A DNA stretch of 64,000 nt from Veillonella parvula (lineage in GTDB: Bacteria; Bacillota; Negativicutes; Veillonellales; Veillonellaceae): positions 2,082,483 to 2,146,482 of the forward strand of contig NZ_LR778174.1 in assembly GCF_902810435.1 (NCBI RefSeq). The letters run 5' to 3'. Numbering within the stretch: the first letter of the stretch is position 1; the number at the start of each line of letters is the position of its first letter. A program made the position numbers and the translations under genes. Shown piece after piece: positions 34,141 through 43,419 of the stretch. The notes under the pieces are model-generated. The model did no database searches. It was not told the DNA's origin and was given only the letters and a program-made list of their open reading frames with translations.

Positions 34141-36609
34141 TTATTCTACTTCTTCTTCGATTTCAGCGCCTGGAATAACAGCAATACTAGCTACCTTATC
34201 ACCTTCGTCGAGGTTTTGTGTTTTCACACCAGAGATAGCTTTGCCCTTCTTCACAGCGATGTCATTCATATTGAAGCGGATGATTTTACCTTGCTCAGAG
34301 ATAAGCATGACTTCGTCATCGTTATGAACAACCTCTACGGCTACTACATCGCCGGTTTTGTTAGTAATCTTGAAGTTCTTAGAGCCTTTACCACCGCGTT
34401 TTTGCAATGTATAAGCTTCCGCATCATTGCGTTTACCAAAACCTTCTTCAGAGATAGTAAACACTTGTGCTTCACTTTCATCAGTATTAAGAACACCAGC
34501 GCCTACAACCACGTCGCCTGCATTTAATTTAATACCGCGCACGCCGTGAGCTGCCCGTTTCATGAGGCGCACATCGTGCTCGCTGAAGCGAATAGCGATA
34601 CCCAACTTAGTGCCAATCAAGATGTCTTGGTTGCCAGTCGTTACGTTAACGGAAATCAAACGATCGCCTTCGTCGAGATTAATCGCATTGAGACCAGAAC
34701 GACGGATATTGCGGTATTCTTCAATAGCTGTACGTTTTACAACGCCGAACTCAGTGACCATGAATAAATTTACATCTTCATGGACCCGTTCAAGGTCGAT
34801 CATAGTCGTAACGGATTCGCCTACTGCGAGTGGCAATACGTTAACCATAGCGGTACCACGAGAGTTGCGGGAGCCTGCTTCCGGCACTTCGTACGCCTTG
34901 AGGCGATATGCACGGCCTGTAGATGTGAAGAATAACAATGTATTATGGGTCCGCACATGCATAATTTGCGTTACATAATCATCTTCCTTCGTCTTCATAC
35001 CGATAACGCCAGCGCCGCCTTTATGTTGGTTGCGATATACGTTCGCGTTCATGCGTTTGATGTAACCTTGTTTAGTCAAGGTAATAACCATTTCTTCGTC
35101 AGCAATGAGGTCTTCTACATCAAGGTCGGACGTATCGATGGTGATTTCAGAACGACGAGGGTCGCCGTATTTTTTCTTCATATCATCGAGTTCGTCTTTG
35201 ATAATTTGTCGTTGACGCGCTTCGTTAGCCAAGATAGCTTTCAAATCTTCGATCAATGCCAACAATTCCTTGTATTCCTCTTCGATTTTCTCGCGTTCCA
35301 AGCCTGTTAAACGGCGTAAACGCATGTCGAGGATGGCAACCGCTTGTTTTTCTGAAAGCCCGAATTTTTGCATTAATGCATTGCGTGCAATTTCGTCAGT
35401 TTGGGAACTGCGGATTGTAGCGATTACTTCATCGATGTGGTCGAGGGCAATCAACAAGCCTTCCAAGATATGAGCACGCGCTTCGGCTTTGTTAAGCTCG
35501 AATTGAGTGCGGCGTACGATAACATCTAGACGATGATCTAAGTAGTAACCCAATACTTCTTTCAAATTCAATACGCGAGGATGTCCATCTACGAGAGCGA
35601 GCATAATCACGCCGAATGTTTCTTGAAGTTGAGTGTGTTTATATAATTTGTTAAGTACGATGTCTGGTTGCACGTCAGCCCGTAATTCGATAACGATGCG
35701 CATACCTTGGCGGTCAGATTCATCGCGAAGTGCTGTAATGCCATCAATAACCTTATCACGGCTCAAGTTCGCAATTGTTTCGATAACGCGAGCCTTATTA
35801 ACTTGGTACGGAATCTCAGTCACTACGATTTTATGCTTTCCCTTAGACATCTCTTCGATGGTCGCACGAGCACGCATTTTAACGCTACCACGACCTGTAG
35901 AATACGCTTTTTTGATGCCTTCTCGGCCCAAAATGAGCGCTCCAGTTGGGAAGTCTGGACCTTTAATAGCGGTCATCAATTCATCTACAGTCACATCCGG
36001 ATTGTCGATGAGCATCGCTAGGCCATTACATACCTCGTTGAGGTTATGTGGTGGAATATTTGTCGCCATCCCTACGGCGATACCGCTGGAACCATTGATG
36101 AGAAGATTAGGAATCTTCGCTGGCAATACAGTTGGTTCTTGCAAGCTTTCATCATAGTTCGGCATGAAATCAACAGTTTCCTTGTCGATATCGGCAAGCA
36201 TTTCTGTTGTAATCTTCGCCATACGTACTTCGGTATAACGCATCGCAGCGGCACTATCGCCGTCGATGGAGCCAAAGTTACCGTGACCGTCTACCAAGAG
36301 GTAGCGCGTATTGAAATCTTGCGCCAAACGAACCGTCGCATCGTAAACGGAACTATCACCATGTGGATGATACTTACCGAGTACGTCACCGACGATACGA
36401 GCGGATTTCTTGTACGGTTTATTTGGCGTCATGCCTGTTTCGTGCATCGCATACAAAATACGACGATGTACTGGTTTCAAGCCATCGCGCACATCTGGAA
36501 GCGCACGCATTACGATTACGGACATTGCATAATCGATGTACGCATTCTTCATTTCTTTATCAATCTGAACGGGATGAATATTCCCGTGGGACCATTGTTG
36601 GTCTGCCAC
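34141..36609 (-). CDS. gyrA: DNA gyrase subunit A
   Basis: An 822-residue GyrA. The quinolone-resistance region reads [18 protein letters not shown], with the usual Ser and Asp at the positions matching E. coli 83 and 87, so there is no resistance change there. The catalytic tyrosine is in AAAMRYTE (about residue 122). The C-terminal beta-pinwheel carries the GyrA box as QKRGGKG, which is diagnostic of gyrase rather than topoisomerase IV. The C-terminal tail is acidic (EIEEEVE). gyrB would be expected beyond dnaA, outside this window. Confidence 0.97.
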   Translation of the reverse strand: MADQQWSHGNIHPVQIDKEMKNAYIDYAMSVIVMRALPDVRDGLKPVHRRILYAMHETGMTPNKPYKKSARIVGDVLGKYHPHGDSSVYDATVRLAQDFNTRYLLVDGHGNFGSIDGDSAAAMRYTEVRMAKITTEMLADIDKETVDFMPNYDESLQEPTVLPAKIPNLLINGSSGIAVGMATNIPPHNLNEVCNGLAMLIDNPDVTVDELMTAIKGPDFPTGALILGREGIKKAYSTGRGSVKMRARATIEEMSKGKHKIVVTEIPYQVNKARVIETIANLSRDKVIDGITALRDESDRQGMRIVIELRADVQPDIVLNKLYKHTQLQETFGVIMLALVDGHPRVLNLKEVLGYYLDHRLDVIVRRTQFELNKAEARAHILEGLLIALDHIDEVIATIRSSQTDEIARNALMQKFGLSEKQAVAILDMRLRRLTGLEREKIEEEYKELLALIEDLKAILANEARQRQIIKDELDDMKKKYGDPRRSEITIDTSDLDVEDLIADEEMVITLTKQGYIKRMNANVYRNQHKGGAGVIGMKTKEDDYVTQIMHVRTHNTLLFFTSTGRAYRLKAYEVPEAGSRNSRGTAMVNVLPLAVGESVTTMIDLERVHEDVNLFMVTEFGVVKRTAIEEYRNIRRSGLNAINLDEGDRLISVNVTTGNQDILIGTKLGIAIRFSEHDVRLMKRAAHGVRGIKLNAGDVVVGAGVLNTDESEAQVFTISEEGFGKRNDAEAYTLQKRGGKGSKNFKITNKTGDVVAVEVVHNDDEVMLISEQGKIIRFNMNDIAVKKGKAISGVKTQNLDEGDKVASIAVIPGAEIEEEVE

Positions 36610-36762
36610 AATCTCACCTCATTTTACTAACACTGATACTAATTCATCATATAATTATAGCATTTTTAAGGTGTTAACGCTATCTTTTATGTCTATTTAC
36701 ATACTAAATATCGGTTATATCGAGCTATCATTTTTCAATGTATATTACCATAGCTCTCAAAG

Positions 36763-37566
36763 TTAATGCACCGCATGTTGTATCATATCATCTAAAATGC
36801 TAGCAAAGTCTCGTTCTACAGCCGAAGTGTCGTTACCAGTACTACCAATACCTGTTAGCATGGTTTCTTTCCAATCATTTTTTGCCATAAATCGAAAGGC
36901 GATCAAATACTTAGCTTTTGTTTTGTCCGCTTCTCCTTTTGGTAGATAATAAAAGCCTACGCTTCTATCAGAACGAGGGTGCAATAACGCTGGGTTGTCT
37001 TGCGGTTTATACAGGCTATATATAGATTTCATAAAGGTTAGAATATCTCCACCCTTTACAGATTCGTCTACAAAGATAATCTCATCATATGTGAATAGAG
37101 ATATCTTATTAGTACCTGCTACACGTGTCGCTTTAGACTTAGCTAGCTCCAAGGCTTCCTCGTGCGTCGCCATCCGTATGCCATACTGCTTAGCACGTTC
37201 CACTAACGAACCATTCAAATGAACTAAATACGCTTGTGAATACGCAAAATCCGCATCATTTTTTCGCTCGCCACCAGGGGCCGGCAATGTTGGCCACTTG
37301 ACTACAGAATTTGTAGTAAAGGAAATACCATTACTTTCATCATAAAACACATACACATTTCGCTGGAATGGCTTCTCCTTCTCCACCACAGATGACTGAA
37401 GAACAAGATTCGGATGCACAACCGAAAACTCCTTCTCCACGCTAGACTTGATATCCTCTGGTGTCGCAGGATCACCATTCTCCGTCGTCCAAATGAAAGA
37501 ACAACCACTCAACACAACACTACAAACACCAACGATACCTAACAACACATACCTAAACAACCTCAT
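36763..37566 (-). CDS. Lipoprotein of unknown function
   Basis: A protein of about 267 residues starting at 37566 (ATG; GGAGGT 7 nt upstream). The lipobox VLSGC ends at C22. The mature part has no domain I recognise; it contains ERAKQYGIRMATHEEALELAKSKATRVAG near the middle and looks alpha/beta. It probably sits in the inner or outer membrane facing the periplasm. Palindrome copy C lies upstream. Confidence 0.75.
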   Translation of the reverse strand: MRLFRYVLLGIVGVCSVVLSGCSFIWTTENGDPATPEDIKSSVEKEFSVVHPNLVLQSSVVEKEKPFQRNVYVFYDESNGISFTTNSVVKWPTLPAPGGERKNDADFAYSQAYLVHLNGSLVERAKQYGIRMATHEEALELAKSKATRVAGTNKISLFTYDEIIFVDESVKGGDILTFMKSIYSLYKPQDNPALLHPRSDRSVGFYYLPKGEADKTKAKYLIAFRFMAKNDWKETMLTGIGSTGNDTSAVERDFASILDDMIQHAVH

Positions 37567-37639
37567 ACACAAAACCTCCCCTCTCTCTATGTAAAAACTA
37601 TAGAATGAATATGCTGGGATAACTATGGATAGGACTATA

Positions 37640-37788
37640 TTATTATTGATGGGACACCTTTATAACTAGCGTATTAAAAAGGGCTATTACCTATTGATGA
37701 GCGACTTAGGTCACTATGGAGCGAAGAGATAGGTAATAGCACTTTTTAATTAATTATGTATATAGTTCTCGGGCCCCATCAATAATAA
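37640..37788. repeat. Nested palindrome with conserved core (copy C)
   Basis: Outer arms of 14 bp (37640-37653 TTATTATTGATGGG with 37775-37788) and inner arms of 22 bp with one mismatch (37673-37694 with 37729-37750). The loop 37695-37728 contains GAGCGACTTAGGTCACTATG and then GAGCGA again. The right outer arm ends exactly at the sfsA stop codon, so it can serve as the sfsA terminator region. Confidence 0.88.
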
Positions 37789-39051
37789 TTACCTATTAAC
37801 TAGTTCATCTAGCATATTCATCCTGTAATTTTCTATTACATTCATAAAGAATTGATTGTGTATCGGGTTTTCGCTCATTCCGAATAAATGGCTGTTGCAC
37901 TCACAGTCGCTGCACCCAAAATTCGGTACATTCCATTCCGCAATAGCTCGCACCGCATCAGCGAGAGCACATTCTACGTCAATTTTAGTTAGATCTACAT
38001 CTGCACTTTCACGAGCAGCCGAATCATCATAAAATTTACCTTTCTGCCGTTCCTGAGCGGAAATTGTCATAGCCTGCGGTCGCCCACTGGTACGTATTGG
38101 CAAGCCTGCTATCATTTCGCAGTGACCTCGGAAGTAATCTAAATGCCAGTGCATTTTCTTCCGTTTTCGTTTATGACGTTCAATGCGTTTCGTCAAATTT
38201 GCCTTCGCAGAGCCAACGTACATATAGTAACCAGATTTGAAATGCATTATCCCTTTAGAACCGATTTCGAGATCTAAATCGTGATCGAGGTTCATGACCA
38301 TCACATACACGCCACTATCATGAGCCTCTGTGTCGAGGATACTACTAGGATAGGAACATTCGTGTGTCACCGTAGGCATGGTGAAAGTTTCATCCCAAGC
38401 CACAGCAACGGCTTTCCAATCTAAAAAAGGTGCTACCTCTTTAAAAGTACGGGCAAATTTCAAATCCGTATGATAATCTGGCAAGAACCACTGTGCTTGA
38501 TCCCATTGCACGAGGAACAGAACACCTGTGTGGTAGCCTTCATTTTGCAACTCTTTCAGATGCAATAAATGCTTGCGGCCTCGCTCTGTAATCGCATCAG
38601 GGAACATGGCTCCCGTCTTGGAGAACAAAGTACAGGACTTAACCTCTAGTAAGAACTCATCGCCCTTATCATTGGTGAGGAGCAAGTCAAAGCGAGATGA
38701 TGTGCCGTGTAGTTTAACCGCATACTCCCGTCTCACTACGCGCCACTCCTCCCAACCAGGGATACGTTTATTTTCGATTAAATATTGCGCCACATCGTTG
38801 CTGTAGTTTGTGTCGAGCATGATAACAACGCCATCACGTTCTATACCTATCACGCGGTATTTCGTCTTTGCATCTGGCTTGTCGTGAGGGACGATGTACA
38901 TCGTTACCCCCGTAAACAAAAGCTCCCACATGCGACCAGGATTTGGCAAATGAGCGAGTATGCTTTCACCATTCAAATCTAAAGTCACCACAAAACGATT
39001 CGGGCGACCTATATATGTTGCTTTTAAAATAGTATCGTAAAGGACTTTCAT
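37789..39051 (-). CDS. sfsA: SfsA nuclease-fold protein fused to a DUF123 (GIY-YIG-like) domain
   Basis: A 420-residue fusion. Residues 1 to about 230 are SfsA: HLPNPGRMWELL, the TSSRFDLLL stretch, EVKSCTL and FPDAITERGRKHLLHL. Residues about 265-400 match DUF123, a GIY-YIG-related domain: SGYYMYVGSAKANLTKRIERHKRKRKKMHWHLDYF, with Cys residues in FGCSDCECNSHLFG. SfsA proteins alone are about 230 residues. The fusion suggests two nucleic-acid enzymes acting together; the substrate is unknown. Confidence 0.88.
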   Translation of the reverse strand: MKVLYDTILKATYIGRPNRFVVTLDLNGESILAHLPNPGRMWELLFTGVTMYIVPHDKPDAKTKYRVIGIERDGVVIMLDTNYSNDVAQYLIENKRIPGWEEWRVVRREYAVKLHGTSSRFDLLLTNDKGDEFLLEVKSCTLFSKTGAMFPDAITERGRKHLLHLKELQNEGYHTGVLFLVQWDQAQWFLPDYHTDLKFARTFKEVAPFLDWKAVAVAWDETFTMPTVTHECSYPSSILDTEAHDSGVYVMVMNLDHDLDLEIGSKGIMHFKSGYYMYVGSAKANLTKRIERHKRKRKKMHWHLDYFRGHCEMIAGLPIRTSGRPQAMTISAQERQKGKFYDDSAARESADVDLTKIDVECALADAVRAIAEWNVPNFGCSDCECNSHLFGMSENPIHNQFFMNVIENYRMNMLDELVNR

Positions 39052-39227
39052 CGTTTCTCCTACATCAAGAACATTCTATATGTCTATTATACGATATATA
39101 ACCCCTGGGTTTCATCTGTAAACAGTATCGTATATAATTATAGTTAGTAACAATCAATAATTAATATTAAAAAGTTCTATTTTTGTAGCTTGGGTTACAT
39201 TATTGTTTGTTAAAATGGTTTATACTA

Positions 39228-39431
39228 AGAGCGTCGGGTCAGTATTCTAAATACCCATACTGATCATTACGTCGGGTTTTGTTGAGGCATCGCCTAGTTG
39301 ATCTCATCCCACTTGTCCGTATATATGTGCGAAGCTTTCACAAAACCCTAGGGCGTAAATAATTAATATACAAAGAGTTTTATAGATTAACTAAGTAGTT
39401 TTAGCCACTATTCTCCGCAGAGAGGGCTCGA
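39228..39431 (+). promoter_or_regulatory. Structured leader upstream of the sulfite-reductase-like gene
   Basis: Three hairpins precede the start at 39445. The first is TCAGTAT/ATACTGA near 39239-39275. The second has a GGGTTTTGT/ACAAAACCC outer stem (39284-39350) with a GAG/CTC stem inside. The third, AGCC...TTCTC/GAGA...GGCT (39406-39431), lies directly ahead of the AAAGGAT ribosome binding site. I do not recognise a known riboswitch class. A small RNA is the alternative. Confidence 0.45.
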
Positions 39432-39444
39432 GAAAGGATTTATC

Positions 39445-40401
39445 ATGGCACAAATTGCAGCAAATTTACAACGCATTAAAAACGGCCAACGCCGTTATGC
39501 AATTACACCTCGCATTCCAGGAGGTTTCATTCAACCTGATCAATTACAAAAATATATCGACGTAGCGAATGAGTTCGGCGCCGTTCTTAAATTAACTGGC
39601 AGCCAACGCATTATGATTACGAATTTGAAAGCAGAAGACGTAGATAAAGCATGGGAGATGCTTGGCATGGAGCCAGCGTACACTGTATCTAACCGCGTAC
39701 GCAGCGTAAAAATCTGCCCAGGTACTACCTTCTGTAAACGCGCTAAACAAGACAGCGTACATCTTGGCATGCAAATCGAACGCAAGTACTTGTCCCTTGA
39801 AATGCCAAGCAAAATGAAAATCGGCGTGTCCGGTTGTCCAAATTCTTGTACTGAAAGCCGCATGAAAGATGTGGGCGTTATCGGTACTGTAGAAGGTTGG
39901 AATGTATACGCTGGCGGTAGCGGCGGCGCGCATCCTCGCATCGGCGACCTCATCGCAGAAGTTAAAACAGAAAAAGAAGCTCTTGCATTAGTTGATCGAA
40001 TCATCGCATACTATAAAGAAAACGCACAAATCGAACGCATGGGCGAATTCATCGACCGCATTGGTTTAGAGGCTTTTAAAGCAGCTGTATTGGGCGACCT
40101 TGAAGGGGCTCCAGCTGAAAGCAAGTCCGAAGAACCAGCTGTGTTCTTACCAGGTCAAGGTAACGATCCTGAAGTGGAAGCACCACGCCTCGAAGCAGGT
40201 GCCCCTATCACTCCAGACACAATTATTCGCGACATCGTTGAAACCTATCCAAATGTTGTACCTGTATTACAAGGTATTGGTATGGGTTGCCTAGGTTGCC
40301 CATCTGCAACAGCTGAGCCATTATGGCAAGCCGCAGAAATCCACGGTTTTAATGTATACGATTTAGTAGAGAAATTAGAAACAGCACGAAAAGGAGCTTA
40401 A
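39445..40401 (+). CDS. Siroheme sulfite/nitrite-reductase-like protein with a C-terminal DUF1858 domain
   Basis: A 318-residue protein. Siroheme-[4Fe-4S] ligands appear as CPGTTFC (C91-x5-C97) and SGCPNSC (C131-x3-C135), the pattern of sulfite and nitrite reductases. It is far smaller than assimilatory enzymes and resembles the small sulfite-reductase-like proteins of anaerobes. Residues about 250-316 form a DUF1858 domain with GCLGC, found beside hybrid-cluster proteins. Sulfite or nitrite may be the substrate. The following gene starts 2 bp later, so they are co-translated. Confidence 0.85.
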   Translation: MAQIAANLQRIKNGQRRYAITPRIPGGFIQPDQLQKYIDVANEFGAVLKLTGSQRIMITNLKAEDVDKAWEMLGMEPAYTVSNRVRSVKICPGTTFCKRAKQDSVHLGMQIERKYLSLEMPSKMKIGVSGCPNSCTESRMKDVGVIGTVEGWNVYAGGSGGAHPRIGDLIAEVKTEKEALALVDRIIAYYKENAQIERMGEFIDRIGLEAFKAAVLGDLEGAPAESKSEEPAVFLPGQGNDPEVEAPRLEAGAPITPDTIIRDIVETYPNVVPVLQGIGMGCLGCPSATAEPLWQAAEIHGFNVYDLVEKLETARKGA

Positions 40402-40402
40402 T

Positions 40403-41068
40403 ATGTCCGCATTCTTAGGTCACATCCATTACTGGTTATATCGCAAAATTCAATTGCTCGTTGAGCGTGAAAATTTGATTTTAGAAAAAACTTCTAAAGT
40501 TGTTGATGATTTGGCGGAGGAACTACACTCCATCTCCGTAGATACATACGGCAAGCCAATCAATCCAAGCATTCCTTTGGAAAACATCATCGACCACGGC
40601 AATATTCACGGCTGGTTAGCTAACCAAATCAACATTGCTTCCGTTCGCGAAGCGGCTTTCATCAAAGACATGCTCGACACAAATTCCGGCGATGAAGCAG
40701 TACACGTAGTAACCGCTATTCTAGATGCCTTTGCAGTACAAGGACAAGCATGTGGCGTTGTGGCTCAAGATAACCTTGAAGAACACACTGCACCAGCGAT
40801 TTACAATGCGTTACAAAACTTCTACGTAAATGGCATGCCTTGCGATGGTGGTGACCAAGTGGTTTCTGAAAGCCCAGAAGAATTTACCTGGGTTGGCGAC
40901 CACAGATTACAAGCAGGCTACTGGCGTACAGCGGGCATTGACCCTAAGTTCATGGCATTAGCCTACCAAACATGGTTCGAAGCTTTTGTGAAAGCTATCG
41001 ATCCAGCCTTTGAACTTGTAACAACAGAAGAAAACGGCACACGTTTATATACAATTAAGAAAAAATAA
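40403..41068 (+). CDS. Unknown protein coupled to the sulfite-reductase-like gene
   Basis: A 221-residue soluble protein starting 2 bp after the preceding stop. Helical heptads occur at about 8-45 and a DGGDQVV segment near 148. No family is recognised. Its tight coupling suggests a partner, electron carrier or chaperone of the siroheme protein. It is not a known flavin or Fe-S protein: it has only two cysteines (near 115 and 147). Confidence 0.7.
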   Translation: MSAFLGHIHYWLYRKIQLLVERENLILEKTSKVVDDLAEELHSISVDTYGKPINPSIPLENIIDHGNIHGWLANQINIASVREAAFIKDMLDTNSGDEAVHVVTAILDAFAVQGQACGVVAQDNLEEHTAPAIYNALQNFYVNGMPCDGGDQVVSESPEEFTWVGDHRLQAGYWRTAGIDPKFMALAYQTWFEAFVKAIDPAFELVTTEENGTRLYTIKKK

Positions 41069-41144
41069 ATCCATAACAGTTCGTTTGATTAAGAAAATAT
41101 AAACGGATGAAAATGGACAAAAAGCTAGAATTAGGAGGTCTATT

Positions 41145-41432
41145 ATGGCAGGCACAGTTAATCAAGAATTAGGTTTATTATTCCAAGGTCCTAACTATGT
41201 AATCGTAAAAAAAGGCGGCAAAGCTGGTGAACAAGTTGAAAAACACAACCACCCAGAAGCTAATGTTATCTTTACAGTAGTAAAAGGTAAAGTACAAGTA
41301 CTTCTTAACGAAACTGAAGAACATGTACTCGTACCAGGCCAAGTATTGGAATTCAACGGCGATAACTACATCCAAGCAACACTCGTAGAAGACAGCGAGT
41401 TCGTTGTAAACCTCATTCACAAACCTGAATAA
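41145..41432 (+). CDS. Small cupin-domain protein
   Basis: A 95-residue single-domain cupin. The metal-binding His set is HNHPEANVIFTVVKGK (motif 1, about 35-50), and motif 2 is reduced (VPGQVLEFNGDNYIQATLVED). It may bind a metal or a small ligand. A strong ribosome binding site (AGGAGG) precedes it, a terminator follows at 41439-41472, and no promoter is evident between it and the siroheme genes, so it may be the last gene of that operon. Confidence 0.85.
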   Translation: MAGTVNQELGLLFQGPNYVIVKKGGKAGEQVEKHNHPEANVIFTVVKGKVQVLLNETEEHVLVPGQVLEFNGDNYIQATLVEDSEFVVNLIHKPE

Positions 41433-41438
41433 AATACC

Positions 41439-41472
41439 AAAGGACAGTTGATACAAGCAACTGTCCTTTTTA
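41439..41472 (+). terminator. Terminator after the cupin gene
   Basis: AAAGGACAGTTG (41439-41450) pairs with CAACTGTCCTTT (41458-41469), followed by T. Confidence 0.92.
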
Positions 41473-41595
41473 TATGGTGTATGTATTAAAAAGAAATAAT
41501 ATAGTTATTAGGTTTTATATAGCTATTTAGTGGTTCAGTTATATCCATAGTTATTAAATACCCACAGGATAATACACAATCTAAAGAGTATTCTT

Positions 41596-42117
41596 TTAAA
41601 AGGAGTTATAAGTTGTAAATTCCCCCACATCAAAGCGTTTCGTATGACCTGGTGCAGGAACACAGTCTGAATGAGGGTAACCAATTGGGAAGATGGCTAC
41701 AGGAATGATATTATCAGGCAAGTTATATGCCTTGCGTACTTTAGCAGGATCAAAGTGAGCAATCCACGTTGTACCTAAACCGATATCGGCTACGGTAAAC
41801 ATAATGTGAGAGCCTACAATGCTGGCATCTACAACGCCTAAATCTTCATCGTCGTATTCCCGCTTCCAGCTCACCGTATTATCGTAACAAACAATGATTG
41901 CCAACGGTGCATTAAAGTGACCATTTGTGCAGCCTTTTAGTTTGTTTAAGCTCTCTTCAGTATTTAATACAAGCAGTCTTTGCGGCTGGTAGTTATGAGC
42001 CGTAGGTGCTAATCTAGCTACTTCTAACAAAATATCTACCTTCTCTTGCTCCACTGGTCGAGTATCAAATTTTCGAACCGAATACCGCTCTGTGGCTAAT
42101 GCTTTAAATTCTTTCAT
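41596..42117 (-). CDS. Nitroreductase-family protein
   Basis: A 173-residue FMN-dependent nitroreductase-like protein. The N-terminal ATERYSVRKFDTRPVEQEKVDILLEVARLAPTAHNYQPQRLLVL is diagnostic of the family, and the C-terminal P-I-G-Y-P binds flavin. It is a short member without the longer C-terminal extension. Quinones, nitroaromatics or iodotyrosine-like compounds are known substrates in relatives; the one here is not evident. Confidence 0.88.
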   Translation of the reverse strand: MKEFKALATERYSVRKFDTRPVEQEKVDILLEVARLAPTAHNYQPQRLLVLNTEESLNKLKGCTNGHFNAPLAIIVCYDNTVSWKREYDDEDLGVVDASIVGSHIMFTVADIGLGTTWIAHFDPAKVRKAYNLPDNIIPVAIFPIGYPHSDCVPAPGHTKRFDVGEFTTYNSF

Positions 42118-42186
42118 TAGATCTCACTCCTTTATCGGATTTATCAAAATATATTTTAAACAGTAAGTATCCCATACAATAAACTA

Positions 42187-42214
42187 CCCCCTATCTGATT
42201 ACTCAGTTAGGGGG
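42187..42214 (-). terminator. Terminator after the OmpH-like gene
   Basis: CCCCCTATCTG (42187-42197) pairs with CAGTTAGGGGG (42204-42214), one wobble. It lies 12 bp after the OmpH-like stop; the T-run is weak on the minus strand. Confidence 0.7.
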
Positions 42215-42225
42215 TTTTGTGCTTA

Positions 42226-42684
42226 TTATTTTTTAAGACGACTAATTACTTCGTTAGTAATGTTTTCGATTTTGCTGTTTGCGTCAGCAGCACGAATTGT
42301 GTATGGATCATCCAATACTACGTCCATTTGTTTTTCAACACGGATAGCTTCAACAGTGTTATGAATTGCTTGCATCATAGGTTGAGCAATTTTATTGATT
42401 TCTTCGTTTTCTTTTTGAAGCAATGGAGCTACAGTTTTGTTGAATTCTGCTTCTGCTTGTGCAGAGTCTTTAATCTTTTCAATTTCTTGTACTTTTTTTT
42501 CAATTTGTGGACGGTATTGAGCGTCTACTTGTTGCATTTTCATATCTAATGCACCGTAGCCAGGGTAGCTATTTACTACTTGGCTCATATTTACTAAGCC
42601 AATGTTAGCAGCACTTGCTACTGCAGCAGTAGCAGACATAGCACCAACGATAGCTAAGGTAGTCAATTTTTTAGATAATTTCAT
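42226..42684 (-). CDS. OmpH/Skp-family periplasmic chaperone
   Basis: A protein of about 152 residues from the start at 42684 (GAGGAGG upstream). The signal peptide ends VASA, and the mature part begins ANIGLVNMSQVVNSYPG, the Skp/OmpH opening. A helical coiled coil follows (about 50-120). Skp binds unfolded outer-membrane proteins in the periplasm, so its presence fits a diderm envelope. It is transcribed alone; TTGTGA and TATAGT at 17-bp spacing form a likely promoter just upstream. Confidence 0.88.
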   Translation of the reverse strand: MKLSKKLTTLAIVGAMSATAAVASAANIGLVNMSQVVNSYPGYGALDMKMQQVDAQYRPQIEKKVQEIEKIKDSAQAEAEFNKTVAPLLQKENEEINKIAQPMMQAIHNTVEAIRVEKQMDVVLDDPYTIRAADANSKIENITNEVISRLKK

Positions 42685-42964
42685 CTGAAATCCTCCTCGA
42701 TTAAAAGTGTCACTATACAATCCAATAGTGTACTATTTTTACTATAACAAATCTTGCTAACTTTCACAAGACTATGATAAATAGCATAATAAAGACCTAT
42801 GAACTACTTATGAAAGTTATGAGAACTTAAAATAATACCCACAAGCATACTCTGAGACCCTTAAAGCAGTCGATACAAACATATTCAGAACACACATGTG
42901 GGCATTTCGGCTTTCACCAATTATTTATAATTTGTCATCAAATAATGGTTTATTATTCACCAAA

Positions 42965-43345
42965 TTATTGTTCATCATTTAAATAGATGTATTTATCGGA
43001 TTTCAATTTAGATACAAGATCAGGTACCAAACCGATAAGACGATCAAAGCTGCTGCTGTAAGGATTGCCCTTAATGTTGAACAATTCGATGCGGTCACCT
43101 TTAATGACAAGGATCGCACTTGGTTCCATCTTGGCACCACCGCCACCGCCGCCAGATTCTTGGCTTTTATTGGCTGTGCAGTGGTTTGTACCAGTACCGA
43201 AGCCAAAGGTTACATCAACAAATGGGACGAGCGTAGTATCGCCGATTTGCACAGCTTCACCAACTACAGTTTCCACTTTAATCATATTTTTAAACTTCTC
43301 GAATAGGACTTCCAAATTCTCTTTTACATTACTGTTCTCCATCAC
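42965..43345 (-). CDS. GerW/YtfJ-family protein
   Basis: A 126-residue protein with the GerW/YtfJ core: a VGEAVQIGDTTLVPFVDVTFGFG strand pair, a glycine-rich loop with SGGGGGGAKMEPSAILVI, and a hydrophobic C-terminus. In Bacillus, YtfJ/GerW is needed for spore germination, but homologues occur in non-sporulating relatives. The gene is next to a DUF2953 gene, as in Bacillus ytfIJ, so this is a conserved pair. Confidence 0.9.
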   Translation of the reverse strand: MMENSNVKENLEVLFEKFKNMIKVETVVGEAVQIGDTTLVPFVDVTFGFGTGTNHCTANKSQESGGGGGGAKMEPSAILVIKGDRIELFNIKGNPYSSSFDRLIGLVPDLVSKLKSDKYIYLNDEQ

Positions 43346-43419
43346 AGTACCTCCGCTTTTTGTGAAAGTATTATAGCTATAATAATACAGCTCATATACT
43401 CAATTGACTTTATATATCC

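Noticed and set aside
34216..36630. Several long plus-strand frames opposite gyrA
   Set aside because: They mirror the gyrA codons; none has a domain or a ribosome binding site.
39228..39360. 6S RNA or SRP RNA in the gap before the siroheme gene
   Set aside because: The 5' and 3' ends do not form the long closing stem of 6S RNA and the SRP apical motif is absent; left as an unknown leader.
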